Shown here: piece by piece, positions 52,161-62,273 of the stretch
Position numbering within the stretch: position 1 is the first letter of the stretch
How the letters are laid out: each line of letters begins with the position of its first letter
Origin: Flavobacteriaceae bacterium
Lineage (GTDB): Bacteria > Bacteroidota > Bacteroidia > Flavobacteriales > Flavobacteriaceae
Reading direction: 5' to 3'
Length of the DNA: 64,000 nucleotides
Assembly: GCA_013373385.1 (NCBI GenBank)
Contig: JABXHX010000051.1
Span: 17,433 to 81,432 of the forward strand
Made by a program: the position numbers and the translations under genes
Notes under the pieces: model-generated
The model's input: the letters and a program-made list of their open reading frames with translations, nothing else
Told to the model about the DNA's origin: nothing
Databases searched by the model: none

Positions 52161-53426
52161 TTAGGCCTCTTGATTGTTTAATTTGAAGTTGATTTCTTCT
52201 ATTTTTGAAGAGCTTACTTTTTTTATTTTTATGGTAAAATGGTCTATTTGTATTTCTTCGTTTTCTTCTGGAATATTCTCTGTATGATTGATAATATAAC
52301 CACCCAGAGTTTCGTAAGCTTCTTCTTTTGGAATGTTTAAACTGTACTCTTCGTTTAAATAATCTACTTCTAAACGCGCAGAAAAAAGAAATTCACTTTC
52401 GCTTATTTTTTCTTCTAATAAGAGTTGAGAATCATGCTCGTCTTCTATTTCTCCAAACAATTCTTCTACGATATCTTCTACAGTAATCATTCCAGATGTA
52501 CCTCCATATTCGTCTAAAACTATGGCTATACTTTTACGTTTTTTTATCAAACTGTTTAGTATATCATGAATCATCATTGATTCTGGAACAATCTCAACTG
52601 GCAATAGTACAGAGCGAATTGTTTTTGGTTTCTTAAACAGTTCAAAAGCGTTTACATAACCTACAATATCATCGAGCGAATTTTTATACACTAAGATTTT
52701 TGAAAAACCTGTATCAACAAAAATCTTTCTTAAATTAGAAATGGTTTCGTGAAACTCTACTGCCATCATTTCTGTTCTCGGCACCATAATTTCCCTAGCT
52801 TTCACTTTATGAAAGTCTAACGCATTCTGAAATATCTGAATTTCTGAATCAAAATCTTCTTGCGAATTCCCTGTTTCTATTTGCTCATTTATATAATTTC
52901 CTAGTTCTTCCTTACTAAATTCTGTTTGTTCTTGATCTTTAGCTGTTTTAAAAAACACTTTTAAAAAGAAGTCAGAAATACTTGTGATTATAGTTGAAAA
53001 TAAATGAAACAATATATAAAAAAAATACGCTGGTATTGCAAAATATTTTAATGCATCATTTGCGTACACTCTAAATATAGCCTTTGGCAAAAACTCTGCT
53101 GTTATTAAAATTATGAGTGTAGAAATTACAGTTTGAATGAGTAGTATTGTAAAATCATTAAACGATTCTAAAGGTAAAATTTTTATCAAAAAATTACCCA
53201 TATAAATACTATACACAACCAATGCAATATTATTACCTACCAACATTGTGGTAATAAATTTAGACGATTTATTAGTTAGTTTTGCAAGTACTTTTGAGAG
53301 GAAACCTTCTTTCTTTTTTTCTAACTCAATATGCAATTTGTTTGCAGATACAAAGGCAATTTCCATTCCTGAAAAAAATGCCGATAGTATTATTGAAATA
53401 ACAATAATTGCTATTTGAGTTTCCAT
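52161..53426 (-). CDS. CNNM/HlyC-CorC family membrane protein with CBS domains
   Basis: The first 190 residues form the CNNM membrane domain ([27 protein letters not shown]). Two CBS domains follow ([49 protein letters not shown]), then a CorC_HlyC domain ([17 protein letters not shown]). These proteins are usually called 'hemolysin family' but act in ion or magnesium homeostasis. In gliding flavobacteria a relative is GldE; whether this copy is GldE is not settled. It sits 100 bases before the PpiD-like gene. Confidence 0.9.
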   Translation of the reverse strand: METQIAIIVISIILSAFFSGMEIAFVSANKLHIELEKKKEGFLSKVLAKLTNKSSKFITTMLVGNNIALVVYSIYMGNFLIKILPLESFNDFTILLIQTVISTLIILITAEFLPKAIFRVYANDALKYFAIPAYFFYILFHLFSTIITSISDFFLKVFFKTAKDQEQTEFSKEELGNYINEQIETGNSQEDFDSEIQIFQNALDFHKVKAREIMVPRTEMMAVEFHETISNLRKIFVDTGFSKILVYKNSLDDIVGYVNAFELFKKPKTIRSVLLPVEIVPESMMIHDILNSLIKKRKSIAIVLDEYGGTSGMITVEDIVEELFGEIEDEHDSQLLLEEKISESEFLFSARLEVDYLNEEYSLNIPKEEAYETLGGYIINHTENIPEENEEIQIDHFTIKIKKVSSSKIEEINFKLNNQEA

Positions 53427-53434
53427 GCAGTAAT

Positions 53435-53629
53435 TTACTGGTTATTTTTAGTTTGCACTTTTCTTCTAAAATGTCTTTTAAAGAAAAATACTAAGGTAAT
53501 AAAAGCTGCAAAGCCTAGCATTAAATAGGCTTTTTCTCTGTCTTCATTCCATTCAAAAATGGCTTCAACTAAAAAAATAACTGCAATAATTAAATAGCCG
53601 TATTGTAAATATTTCCATAGTGTGTTCAT
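53435..53629 (-). CDS. small membrane protein (64 aa)
   Basis: Two short membrane helices (YLIIAVIFLVEAIFEW and AYLMLGFAAFITLVFFF) are followed by a basic tail FKRHFRRKVQ. It stands 8 bases upstream of the CNNM gene and 5 bases after lptC, so it is part of the operon. The family is unnamed; its function is unknown. Confidence 0.75.
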   Translation of the reverse strand: MNTLWKYLQYGYLIIAVIFLVEAIFEWNEDREKAYLMLGFAAFITLVFFFKRHFRRKVQTKNNQ

Positions 53630-53634
53630 AATAA

Positions 53635-54207
53635 TTAATCTTCTTTAATGGTAAGTGGACCTGATATTTGTTTGGCTATAAATTTAGTTAAATCTTTTTT
53701 AGACTCAAACCCTTTTCCTTTCAAGGTGTCTGCATCTCTTACTTTAATAAGTGTGAATTTTTTCTCAGAAAAAAAGTAATCTGTTTTTTGATCCCAAAAC
53801 AGCTGCTCAGTATACAGTTTAGAACCATCGGTATGGTTTGTAATTACCACATTCCCTTTTAATTCAGAAATACCCGTTTTTGCATAGGTTAGTGCGTAAT
53901 TTCCAACAATAGTCACCGAGTCTTTACCTCCGTTGTCAAAAGTGATTAGCTGTAATCCTTTAGGAAACTCGTTATACGGATGCTCTTTTCTGTTGCTAAA
54001 ATCTCTTAAAATAGGTGCATACATCTTAGATGTAATCTTGCCTGAATCTTTATACACGTGATTGATGTTTTTGGCAACACCTATTGGTAAATTTTCTACT
54101 AAAAGTAGGTTTCTTAACTCTTTAGAATTATTGCCACAAGAAAAAAACATTGCTACTAAACTAACAGTAACAATGTTTTTTAAATGTATATGTGAGATAC
54201 GTTTCAT
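53635..54207 (-). CDS. lptC: LPS export ABC transporter periplasmic protein LptC
   Basis: LptC passes lipopolysaccharide from the LptBFG complex towards LptA. A lipoprotein signal (MFFSC) precedes a beta-jellyroll of the LptC type: KMYAPILRDFSNRKEHPYNEFPKG, VTIVGNYALTYAKTG, ELKGNVVITNHTDGSKLYTEQLFW, DYFFSEKKFTLIK. The length of 190 aa fits. It lies in the coaX-OMP-TPR-lptC cluster, 2 bases after the TPR gene. Confidence 0.9.
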   Translation of the reverse strand: MKRISHIHLKNIVTVSLVAMFFSCGNNSKELRNLLLVENLPIGVAKNINHVYKDSGKITSKMYAPILRDFSNRKEHPYNEFPKGLQLITFDNGGKDSVTIVGNYALTYAKTGISELKGNVVITNHTDGSKLYTEQLFWDQKTDYFFSEKKFTLIKVRDADTLKGKGFESKKDLTKFIAKQISGPLTIKED

Positions 54208-54209
54208 TC

Positions 54210-55571
54210 CTATTTTTGTGGAACTTTTACTGTCTCGTTAATCCAACATTTTATAGTGTGTGGTGTACCTGCTTTAAGACCTAAAGTAAAGATTAACTTT
54301 TTAGAAGGTTCTTGAGATAAGTAGTTTTTAATATACTTAGATGCTCTTGCAGAGATACTTGGATCTACCGCTACTGCTCTCCTCACTTTTCTTAAGGCTG
54401 CTGTATACACCATTCTTTTCTCAAACTCATTACTCCCACACTGATCAGCACTTGATGCATATAAACTTGCTATTAACAAATACGCTTTCCCCATACTTGG
54501 TTTAAAACTTAAAGCTCTAGTTGCATAGCTTCTCGCTTGAGATTTTTGTCCTTTTTTAGCAAACAGTTGTGCCACTTTATATAAGTTTTCTGCTTTTTTA
54601 AATGGATCAGACTCTTGGTCTACAGCTTTCTTATAATACTCCATTGCTTCAGTTTCTTTACCTTTCTTATATAAGATACCTGCATAATAAACTGTAGTCT
54701 TTGGAGATGGATCTGCTGCCACCCATGCTTCTACTAATTTCTCATATAATGGATCATCAGTACACTCTTTTGTAAACATTCTTGCAACAGCTCTACTTAA
54801 CCATTTTGCGTTGGTTTTGTTTGCTTCAAAATCTCTTGTATAAATTTTCTGCAAGTTCTCACAAGTAGATAGTTCTACAATAATATTATCTAAACCTGCT
54901 TCTACTTGCCCTAATGCTTTTGAGTTAACAGTATAAGCTCTTACATTATTTTTTTCTCTCTTATTTAATGCCTCTCCTTTTTCTAGTTTAACATTTAAAG
55001 GTGCTAATTTTTTTGAATAATAATCTAATTTTTCTCCTACAGATTCTAATACGTCATCATAAGTATCAAATACTACTTGTGGGTTTGATTCTTTATTTCT
55101 GTCTGTTACTCCTTGAAAATATCTGTAGATATTCTTTACACCCATCCTTGTAGGATCACTTTCGTATGCTTTCTTTAAAATAGCAAAAATTTCATCATCA
55201 GAAGCCAAGTTATTATCTGCCAAAAAAGATGCATGATCACTATGTGCTCTGGCTACATCTTTATTTGGAAAGTATTGTAATCTTTGTGCATAAATCTTTT
55301 TAATTAAAGCAACAAACTCATCTTTATTTCCTCCTGCTTCCAGTTTTTTATTTGCTAATTTTTCTCCGTAGATATAAATATTAACTGATAGGCTTGGGCA
55401 ATCTGCCATTAGAGATTGAAGTATTGGATATGCTTTATCATATTTCTTTGCTTGGTAATCTCCTTTAAATAGGCCGTACTTTTTTATACACTCTTGTGTA
55501 TTCTGTGCTTTAACCCCTGCACTCATTAACATTGTTAGTGCTACAAGTAAAAATGTAACTTTTTTCATCAT
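54210..55571 (-). CDS. TPR-repeat envelope protein
   Basis: A signal peptide ends at GVKAQ. Several TPR-like helical pairs are visible in the 453 residues (GYLEKGDYQAKKYDKAYPILQSLM-like, GKETEAMEYYKKAVDQ, GQKSQARSYATRALSFKPSMG). The protein is probably periplasmic. The neighbouring OMP gene and lptC suggest an envelope-assembly role, by context only. Confidence 0.8.
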   Translation of the reverse strand: MMKKVTFLLVALTMLMSAGVKAQNTQECIKKYGLFKGDYQAKKYDKAYPILQSLMADCPSLSVNIYIYGEKLANKKLEAGGNKDEFVALIKKIYAQRLQYFPNKDVARAHSDHASFLADNNLASDDEIFAILKKAYESDPTRMGVKNIYRYFQGVTDRNKESNPQVVFDTYDDVLESVGEKLDYYSKKLAPLNVKLEKGEALNKREKNNVRAYTVNSKALGQVEAGLDNIIVELSTCENLQKIYTRDFEANKTNAKWLSRAVARMFTKECTDDPLYEKLVEAWVAADPSPKTTVYYAGILYKKGKETEAMEYYKKAVDQESDPFKKAENLYKVAQLFAKKGQKSQARSYATRALSFKPSMGKAYLLIASLYASSADQCGSNEFEKRMVYTAALRKVRRAVAVDPSISARASKYIKNYLSQEPSKKLIFTLGLKAGTPHTIKCWINETVKVPQK

Positions 55572-55584
55572 CTATCAGTTTTTA

Positions 55585-56880
55585 TTAATCAATTTTTAAT
55601 TTCTGGAACCAAGCAAATGTACCTACTGCGTTTAAAGATAAACTTATCTTAAAATTAAAGTAATTTTCTTGTATTAAACTATTATTTATGGTTCCTCTTT
55701 TGCCATACTCAATACCTAAATTAAGATTTGACAAATCTCTTAATGGTAAACCTAATCCAAAAGATATGCCAAAGTCTTTGATCTCTGTAAAATTACCACC
55801 AACACCTGCCCCATTAACCAACAATCCTGTATTTTCAAATCTTAATCCAGCTCTGTAAGTTACTCTATCAAAATAGTTTGTAATTGAGTTTGCTTTCGGC
55901 AAGTAGAACCCTCCAACTGAAAACCTACTTGAATTTCCATATTTATAGGCTGCATTGGTTAAAATAGAATTATTAACTTTTAATGCTTTTTGAGATTCGT
56001 ATTCTACTCCAGCGTACCACTTATTTTCTTTACCCAATCCAAAACCTACACCTAATTTTAGCGGATTAACTACTGTACCCTTTATAGAACTACTACTTAG
56101 CGTATCTCTTGGTATTTCCTGTACAGATGATTGTATTAATACTGAGTATAAATATTCGCTACCGCTAGTTCTCAATTCGTTTTCAAACTTTAACGAAGTT
56201 CCTAAACTTAATTTTAACTTATTAGAAAATTCTTTTTGGTACAAAGCTCCAAGCTTTACCTCGTTTCCTCTGATAACGGTTTTTTCGTTATTCTTTGTTC
56301 CTAACTGAGTATTGATTCTTTGCGAAAGAATATTGTTTTCTGTTTTACCAAAAATATAAGTCCCTTCGATTCCAAGAGCAAGGCTTTTTGTTAATGAAAT
56401 ACCAAATGAGCCATAAACCTTAGTAGTTCCACCACTACCGTAAAATCTTGTTGCTTCAAACGGATCTCCATTGGTATCGTTTGTAACAGTTAATAAAGAA
56501 TAGCCAACCGCTGTATTAGGTTTTAATCCAAAAGTAAAGCCTGCTTTTTTTCCTAATGGAAAACCAAGATTAACATAAGATAGAGTTGTAGATGTTGAGC
56601 TTTGTGATCCAGAGGCATCTTTAATAGTTAAATCGTTTATATTCATCCCTACCGTATAGGTAGCAACACGTAAACTTGCATTTGCTGCTGGATTTAGTAA
56701 ATTGATATGGTACATATCTGTAAAAGCAATACCTAAGCCTCCCATTGTTGCTTGTTCTACGGTTTGCGAACTAAATTGCTGACCTAATCCGAAAAAAGAA
56801 TATGGAGAAGAACTGGTTCTTTGTCCAACTGCTTTTATTGATATTAGTAGTAAAAAAATATAGATAACTCTCTTTAACAT
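55585..56880 (-). CDS. putative outer membrane beta-barrel protein
   Basis: A signal peptide ends in VGQ. The mature sequence is rich in alternating Gly/aromatic strands (FFGLGQQF, TYTVGMNINDL, FGLGLPLRDL, NFKISLSLN), typical of a barrel. The N-terminal YSFFGLGQQFSSQTVEQATMGGLGIAF region resembles Bacteroidota porin/FadL-like proteins. The 431-aa protein is not clearly PorV. Its start overlaps coaX by 7 bases. Confidence 0.8.
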   Translation of the reverse strand: MLKRVIYIFLLLISIKAVGQRTSSSPYSFFGLGQQFSSQTVEQATMGGLGIAFTDMYHINLLNPAANASLRVATYTVGMNINDLTIKDASGSQSSTSTTLSYVNLGFPLGKKAGFTFGLKPNTAVGYSLLTVTNDTNGDPFEATRFYGSGGTTKVYGSFGISLTKSLALGIEGTYIFGKTENNILSQRINTQLGTKNNEKTVIRGNEVKLGALYQKEFSNKLKLSLGTSLKFENELRTSGSEYLYSVLIQSSVQEIPRDTLSSSSIKGTVVNPLKLGVGFGLGKENKWYAGVEYESQKALKVNNSILTNAAYKYGNSSRFSVGGFYLPKANSITNYFDRVTYRAGLRFENTGLLVNGAGVGGNFTEIKDFGISFGLGLPLRDLSNLNLGIEYGKRGTINNSLIQENYFNFKISLSLNAVGTFAWFQKLKID

Positions 56881-57605
56881 TCTTCTTTATTATGTATCAA
56901 AATTGTATTTAATCCTTCCAAAACAAAATTTGGATGGGCAAATATGCCACTTTTTAATTGTTTAGCCAAGAAATATGTATCTCCTCCTGTTAAAACTATT
57001 GTTAAAAGTGGATATTCTTTTTTATATTGACTAATAACTCCCTCTATTTCATTTAAAATACCGTTGATTATTCCTGAATGAATACTTTCTTCGGTTGTAG
57101 TTCCAGTAAGCTTTACAGCCGATTTTTTTTCTAACAATGGCAACTTTGAAGTAAATGCTTTTACGGCATTGTACCGCATTGTTATTCCCGGAGAAATAGC
57201 TCCACCTAAATACATTCCTTTAGAATTGACAAAATCAAATGTAATACAAGTGCCAGCATCAATAATTAACACATGCTGCATGGTATATTTTTTTGCAGCA
57301 TTGGCTACCAATGCAATTCTATCTACTCCAAGTGTTTTTGGTGTTTTGTACTGATTTATAAATGGTACTTTTGTTGTGTGGTTTAAAACTAAAAAAGCAG
57401 TTTTCTTCAACAGTTCCCTTTCAAGATGGGCAGGTAATTTTCTTACTGACGCTATTATTCCACTTTTTATTTGGTATTCTGACACTAAAAAATCAACTTT
57501 TTTTAGCAGTTCATTTTCTTCAATAACATCAAGTTTTAATAAGGTATCTTTCTCAAATACAGCTATTTTTACTCGAGTATTTCCAACATCAATTATTAAA
57601 TTCAT
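56874..57605 (-). CDS. coaX: type III pantothenate kinase
   Basis: CoaX phosphorylates pantothenate in coenzyme A synthesis. The ASKHA ATPase fold is evident in IIDVGNTRVKIAVFE at the start, IIDAGTCITFDFV and GGAISPGITMRYNAVKAFTSKLP, and LTGGDTYFLAKQL. The length of 243 aa is normal. It is the first gene of the seven-gene minus-strand cluster ending with the PpiD-like gene. Confidence 0.93.
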   Translation of the reverse strand: MNLIIDVGNTRVKIAVFEKDTLLKLDVIEENELLKKVDFLVSEYQIKSGIIASVRKLPAHLERELLKKTAFLVLNHTTKVPFINQYKTPKTLGVDRIALVANAAKKYTMQHVLIIDAGTCITFDFVNSKGMYLGGAISPGITMRYNAVKAFTSKLPLLEKKSAVKLTGTTTEESIHSGIINGILNEIEGVISQYKKEYPLLTIVLTGGDTYFLAKQLKSGIFAHPNFVLEGLNTILIHNKEEC

Positions 57606-57681
57606 TCTAAGGTTTTATACGACCGCCAAAAATACAACAGATTTTTTACAAATTTATTTGGTAGATATAAAAAAGGTGTAC

Positions 57682-57689
57682 TATATTTG
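57682..57689 (+). promoter_or_regulatory. promoter of tRNA-Phe (TATATTTG)
   Basis: TATATTTG lies 17 bases before the tRNA, with a TTTG at 57657-57660 about 21 bases upstream, giving a complete Bacteroidota promoter. Confidence 0.65.
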
Positions 57690-57706
57690 CATCCGCATTG
57701 AGCACT

Positions 57707-57779
57707 GGTACCTTAGCTCAGTTGGTAGAGCAAAGGACTGAAAATCCTTGTGTCCCTGGTTCGATTCCTGGAGGTACCA
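57707..57779 (+). tRNA. tRNA-Phe (GAA anticodon)
   Basis: The acceptor stem GGTACCT pairs with AGGTACC. The D arm contains TAGCTCAGTTGGTAGAGC. The anticodon stem AAGGA/TCCTT encloses CTGAAAA, with anticodon GAA. The T arm is CTGG TTCGATTCCTGG-like. The discriminator is A; CCA is not encoded. The length is 73 bases. Confidence 0.96.
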
Positions 57780-57784
57780 CATAT

Positions 57785-57813
57785 AAAACCACTCTATTTA
57801 GAGTGGTTTTTTT
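57785..57813. terminator. terminator after tRNA-Phe and after the LysR gene
   Basis: AAACCACTCTA / TAGAGTGGTTT forms an 11-bp stem followed by T-runs. It ends the tRNA unit on the plus strand and the LysR gene on the minus strand. Confidence 0.8.
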
Positions 57814-57815
57814 GT

Positions 57816-58694
57816 TTACAATAGTTTTATCAATTGATTCAATAATGGATTTCTATTACTCTTATTCCATACTATAGACAATACTGCTTGCTGTTTTAAA
57901 TGCTTTAACTCTATAAATCTTACTTTTTTATCATCTGTTTTAGTCAATGATTTTGGTACTATAGACACGCCAAAATTATTTTCAACTAATTTATAGATGG
58001 ATCCTGCATGAATGGTATTGTGAGTTATGTTTGGAGAGAAACCACTCTCATCAAAAATCTGCATTACTTTTTCGTAGTAAGATGCACTGTAAGCTGGATT
58101 AAATAAAATAAATGATTCTTCTTTTAACTGAGAAAAACTTTTAAAATTCTCTTTAGTTATTTTATGATTTTTTGGCAACACTAAACAAAAAGGTTCTTTT
58201 AAAATTAGCTTTTTCTCTAATATTTTAGGCACCCTCTCTAAACGCACAAAACCCAAATCTAAATCATACGACAACAATCCTTCTATTTGCTTTTGATTGT
58301 CTAACTCTTGTAAACTAAAAACCACATTTGGATGCTTGCTTTTTAACTTTAATAGTAAATTCGGAATTATTTCTTGCATCGCAGAACCAACATAACCAAA
58401 TTTTAAATCACCATTTTTTCCATCGTTTACTAGTTTTGCATGATAAAAAGTGTGTTCAATATTTTTCAAATTAATGGCAAGCTCTTTTTTTAAATACTCC
58501 CCAGCTTTTGTTAACACAACTCTTCTGTTATTTCTTTCAAATAATATTACACCTAAACTTTCTTCCATTTGCTTTATTTGTCTACTTAATCCAGGTTGCG
58601 AAATAAATAATCTTTCTGCAGCTTTTCTATAATGTAAATCTTCTGCAACAGCTAAAAAATATCTGATGTGTCTTAATTCAATTTGATAACTCAT
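57816..58694 (-). CDS. LysR family transcriptional regulator
   Basis: The N-terminal winged HTH (ELRHIRYFLAVAEDLHYRKAAERLFISQPGLSRQIKQ as separate helices) is followed by the effector-binding domain with FGYVGSAMQEIIP, LGFVRLERVP and FGVSIVPKSL. The length of 292 aa is normal. It is divergent from hutH, so the hut operon is a likely target and an intermediate of histidine breakdown a plausible effector, which is inference. Its start lies near the inverted repeats at 58683-58735. Confidence 0.92.
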   Translation of the reverse strand: MSYQIELRHIRYFLAVAEDLHYRKAAERLFISQPGLSRQIKQMEESLGVILFERNNRRVVLTKAGEYLKKELAINLKNIEHTFYHAKLVNDGKNGDLKFGYVGSAMQEIIPNLLLKLKSKHPNVVFSLQELDNQKQIEGLLSYDLDLGFVRLERVPKILEKKLILKEPFCLVLPKNHKITKENFKSFSQLKEESFILFNPAYSASYYEKVMQIFDESGFSPNITHNTIHAGSIYKLVENNFGVSIVPKSLTKTDDKKVRFIELKHLKQQAVLSIVWNKSNRNPLLNQLIKLL

Positions 58695-58752
58695 AGTTAT
58701 TATTTATTGATTAAAATAATATTAATAGTTATCAAAAATAAAAATAACTTTG
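58683..58752. promoter_or_regulatory. hutH promoter and candidate LysR-binding repeats
   Basis: TTGATAACT (58683-58691) and AGTTATCAA (58727-58735) form distant inverted arms. ATAGTTAT also occurs twice in direct orientation (58694-58701 and 58724-58731). The -7 box TAACTTTG (58745-58752) then gives a start near 58759 for hutH. Spaced dyads of this kind fit a LysR-type operator between divergent genes. Confidence 0.5.
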
Positions 58753-58772
58753 TGATATACCAATTTTATAAG

Positions 58773-60269
58773 ATGATGATATTTAAATACGGAATAGATC
58801 AGTTAACTGTTGATAAGGTTATTGATATAGCACAAGGAAAATTAACTGCAGAAATTACATCGGAAGCTAAAGCTAAAGTTGCAGCATGTAGAAACAAAGT
58901 TGAAACAATGGCAAATGGCAATAAAGCTGTTTATGGTATTAATACCGGTTTTGGGCCTTTGTGTGATGTACAAATTACACCCGAAGAGACAAGTAAATTG
59001 CAAGAAAATTTATTAATCACCCATGCAGTTGGTGTAGGAAATCCAATAGATAAAGAACTTTCTAAAATTATGATGATTTGTAAGATTCATGCCTTATGTC
59101 AGGGTTTTTCTGGAGTCCGATTAGAGCTGATTGAGCGTATTCTATATTTTATAGAAAATGATTTGTTACCAATAGTTCCAGAACAAGGTTCAGTTGGAGC
59201 TTCAGGAGATTTAGCTCCACTTTCGCATTTGTTTTTACCACTTTTAGGGGAAGGGGATTTTTGGATTGGAAATGAAATAAAGCCAGCAAATGAAGTTTTA
59301 AAGGCACATAATTTAAAACCATTAGTGTTACAAGCTAAAGAAGGGTTGGGCTTAATTAATGGAACACAATTCATTTTGGCTCACGCCATCAAAGGTTTGC
59401 ATAAAATGGAATACCTATTAGATTTAGCAGATGTCTGTGGGGCGATGAGTATTGAAGGATACCAAGGAAGCGCTTCTCCATTTAAAGCACAACTACATCA
59501 AATTCGTCCTTTTAAAGGGAATATTCAAGTTGCTGAGCGTATGAGAATGTTGTTGAAAGGTTCTCAAAATATTGATGCACACGAAGATTGTGAGCGCGTG
59601 CAAGATCCGTATTCAATGCGCTGCATACCACAAGTTCATGGAGCTTCAAGAAATGCATTTTATCATTTAAATGAATTGGCAGAAATTGAAATGAATTCTG
59701 TAACGGACAATCCAATTGTATTAAGTGAAACTGAAGCAATTTCTGGAGGAAATTTCCACGGGCAACCTTTAGCAATGGCCTTAGATTATGGTTCAATTGC
59801 TGCTTCTGAATTAGGGAATATTTCAGACAGACGTTGTTATTTATTATTGGAAGGAAAATTTGGTTTGCCAAGATTGTTAACCAGTGGAGGAGGATTAAAT
59901 TCTGGATTTATGATTCCACAATATACTACTGCAGCGTTAGTAACAGAGAATAAATCATTATGCTTCCCTCCTTCTGCCGATAGTGTTCCTACATCATTAG
60001 GGCAAGAAGACCATGTATCAATGGGAAGTATTTCTGGTAGAAAGTTTAATCAGATATTAGGAAACATCGAAAAAATATTGGCAATAGAGTTAATGTATGC
60101 GGCACAAGCTATGGATTTTAGAAGGCCAAATACATTTTCAAAAATTATAGAAGAAAACTTTGCTATTGTAAGAAGTAAAGTAGAGAAATTAGAGGATGAT
60201 AGAATCCTGAAAGATGATATCAATAATTTAATAGAGTTAGTTAAAAACCAAGCATTCATCGTAAAGTAA
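58773..60269 (+). CDS. hutH: histidine ammonia-lyase
   Basis: HutH deaminates histidine to urocanate. The self-formed MIO cofactor triplet Ala-Ser-Gly is in GSVGASGDLAPLSHL. Other family blocks are YGINTGFGPLCD, NGTQFILAHA and VQDPYSMRCIPQVHGA. I choose the ATG after the promoter (58773), giving 498 aa; the open frame further upstream overlaps the LysR operator region. It leads the hutHUIG operon, with 6 bases to hutU. Confidence 0.96.
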   Translation: MMIFKYGIDQLTVDKVIDIAQGKLTAEITSEAKAKVAACRNKVETMANGNKAVYGINTGFGPLCDVQITPEETSKLQENLLITHAVGVGNPIDKELSKIMMICKIHALCQGFSGVRLELIERILYFIENDLLPIVPEQGSVGASGDLAPLSHLFLPLLGEGDFWIGNEIKPANEVLKAHNLKPLVLQAKEGLGLINGTQFILAHAIKGLHKMEYLLDLADVCGAMSIEGYQGSASPFKAQLHQIRPFKGNIQVAERMRMLLKGSQNIDAHEDCERVQDPYSMRCIPQVHGASRNAFYHLNELAEIEMNSVTDNPIVLSETEAISGGNFHGQPLAMALDYGSIAASELGNISDRRCYLLLEGKFGLPRLLTSGGGLNSGFMIPQYTTAALVTENKSLCFPPSADSVPTSLGQEDHVSMGSISGRKFNQILGNIEKILAIELMYAAQAMDFRRPNTFSKIIEENFAIVRSKVEKLEDDRILKDDINNLIELVKNQAFIVK

Positions 60270-60275
60270 ATAGTT

Positions 60276-62273
60276 ATGACATTCCAAGAACAAATATTAC
60301 AAGGAATTCCAAGTAGCCTACCAGCAAAAAAAGAATATCCTAAAGATGCCAATAGAGCACCAAAAAGAAAAGACATTCTTTCTATAGAAGAGAAGCAATT
60401 GGCAATTAAAAATGCATTACGATACTTTCCAAAAGCTTGGCACAAAGAATTGTCGGTTGAATTTGCTGAAGAATTAAAAGAATACGGAAGAATTTATATG
60501 TACAGGTTTAAACCTGACTATAAAATGTATGCGAGATCTATTTCAGATTACCCTGCAAAATCTGCACAAGCAGCAGCAATTATGTTAATGATTCAAAATA
60601 ATTTGGATCCTGCGGTAGCGCAACACCCAGAAGAATTAATTACTTATGGTGGGAATGGGGCAGTGTTCCAAAATTGGGCACAGTATTTATTGGTAATGCA
60701 GTATTTAGCAATAATGACAAGTGAGCAAACATTGCACTTGTATTCTGGACATCCAATGGGATTGTTTCCATCTTCAAAAAATGCTCCAAGAGTGGTAGTT
60801 ACTAATGGAATGATGATACCTAATTATTCGCAACCAGACGATTGGGAAAAGTTTAATGCATTAGGTGTTACGCAGTACGGACAAATGACTGCAGGTTCGT
60901 TTATGTATATTGGCCCGCAAGGAATTGTACACGGAACAACGATTACGGTAATGAATGCTTTCCGTAAAATTTTATCAAAAGAAGAAAATCCAAACGGTAA
61001 AATATTTTTAACAGCAGGTTTAGGTGGTATGAGTGGAGCACAACCAAAAGCAGGAAACATTGCAGGTTGTATTACCATTGCTGCAGAGGTAAATCCTAAA
61101 GCAGCAACTAAAAGACATGAGCAAGGTTGGGTAGATGTGTTAATTGATAACATGGACGATTTAATTGCTCGCGTAAAACAAGCGCAAGAAAATAAAGAGG
61201 TAGTATCTATTGCTTATATTGGTAATGTAGTAGAAATATGGGAGCGTTTTGATAAAGAAGACATTTTTATTCATGTTGGATCAGATCAAACTTCATTACA
61301 CATTCCTTGGACAGGAGGTTATTATCCAGTTGATATTTCTTATGATGAAGCCAACCGATTGATTCGTGAAGAGCCAACAGTATTTAAAGAAAAAGTGCAA
61401 GCATCGTTAAGAAGACATGCTGCTGCGGTAAATAAGCATACTGCAAAAGGAACTTATTTCTTTGATTATGGAAATGCTTTCTTGTTGGAGTCTTCTAGAG
61501 CTGGAGCTGACGTGATGGCTGAAAATGGAATTGATTTTAAATATTCTTCTTATGTGCAAGATATTTTAGGTCCAATGTGTTTTGATTATGGTTTCGGGCC
61601 ATTTCGTTGGGTGTGTACTTCAGGTAAACCAGAAGATTTAGATACTACTGATGATATAGCTGCAAATGTATTGCAGGAGATTATGGAAAACTCTCCAGAA
61701 GAGATTCAATTGCAAATGCAAGACAATATCACTTGGATTAAAGATGCAAAAAAGAATAAAATGGTAGTCGGCTCTCAAGCACGTATTTTATACGCCGATG
61801 CTGAAGGACGCACTAAAATTGCCGAAGCATTTAACAATGCTATTGCAGCCGGTAAAATTGGACCAGTTGTGTTAGGTAGAGATCATCATGATGTGAGTGG
61901 AACAGATTCGCCATTTAGAGAAACATCTAACATTTATGATGGAAGTAAATTTACTGCTGATATGGCAATCCATAATGTAATTGGCGACAGCTTTAGAGGA
62001 GCTACTTGGGTTTCTATCCATAATGGTGGTGGCGTTGGTTGGGGAGAAGTAATGAATGGTGGTTTTGGAATGTTGTTAGATGGAACCAAAGAAGCAGAAG
62101 AACGTTTAAAAAGCATGTTGCTTTATGATGTGAATAACGGAATAGCACGAAGAAGTTGGGCAAGAAATGATGAGGCTATTTTTGCGATTAAAAGAGAGAT
62201 GGAAAGAACTCCGAATTTAAAAGTAACTTTACCAAACCTAGTAGAAGACGAATTATTAAACGATCTATTTTAA
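60276..62273 (+). CDS. hutU: urocanate hydratase
   Basis: HutU converts urocanate to imidazolonepropionate using tightly bound NAD+. Family blocks include YGGNGAVFQNWAQYLLVMQYLA, SGHPMGLFPSS, the Rossmann-type LTAGLGGMSGAQPKAG and HNGGGVGWGEVMNGGFGMLLDG. The 665 residues mark the long form found in Bacteroidota rather than the roughly 555-aa Pseudomonas form. The stop overlaps the hutI start (TAATG). Confidence 0.95.
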   Translation: MTFQEQILQGIPSSLPAKKEYPKDANRAPKRKDILSIEEKQLAIKNALRYFPKAWHKELSVEFAEELKEYGRIYMYRFKPDYKMYARSISDYPAKSAQAAAIMLMIQNNLDPAVAQHPEELITYGGNGAVFQNWAQYLLVMQYLAIMTSEQTLHLYSGHPMGLFPSSKNAPRVVVTNGMMIPNYSQPDDWEKFNALGVTQYGQMTAGSFMYIGPQGIVHGTTITVMNAFRKILSKEENPNGKIFLTAGLGGMSGAQPKAGNIAGCITIAAEVNPKAATKRHEQGWVDVLIDNMDDLIARVKQAQENKEVVSIAYIGNVVEIWERFDKEDIFIHVGSDQTSLHIPWTGGYYPVDISYDEANRLIREEPTVFKEKVQASLRRHAAAVNKHTAKGTYFFDYGNAFLLESSRAGADVMAENGIDFKYSSYVQDILGPMCFDYGFGPFRWVCTSGKPEDLDTTDDIAANVLQEIMENSPEEIQLQMQDNITWIKDAKKNKMVVGSQARILYADAEGRTKIAEAFNNAIAAGKIGPVVLGRDHHDVSGTDSPFRETSNIYDGSKFTADMAIHNVIGDSFRGATWVSIHNGGGVGWGEVMNGGFGMLLDGTKEAEERLKSMLLYDVNNGIARRSWARNDEAIFAIKREMERTPNLKVTLPNLVEDELLNDLF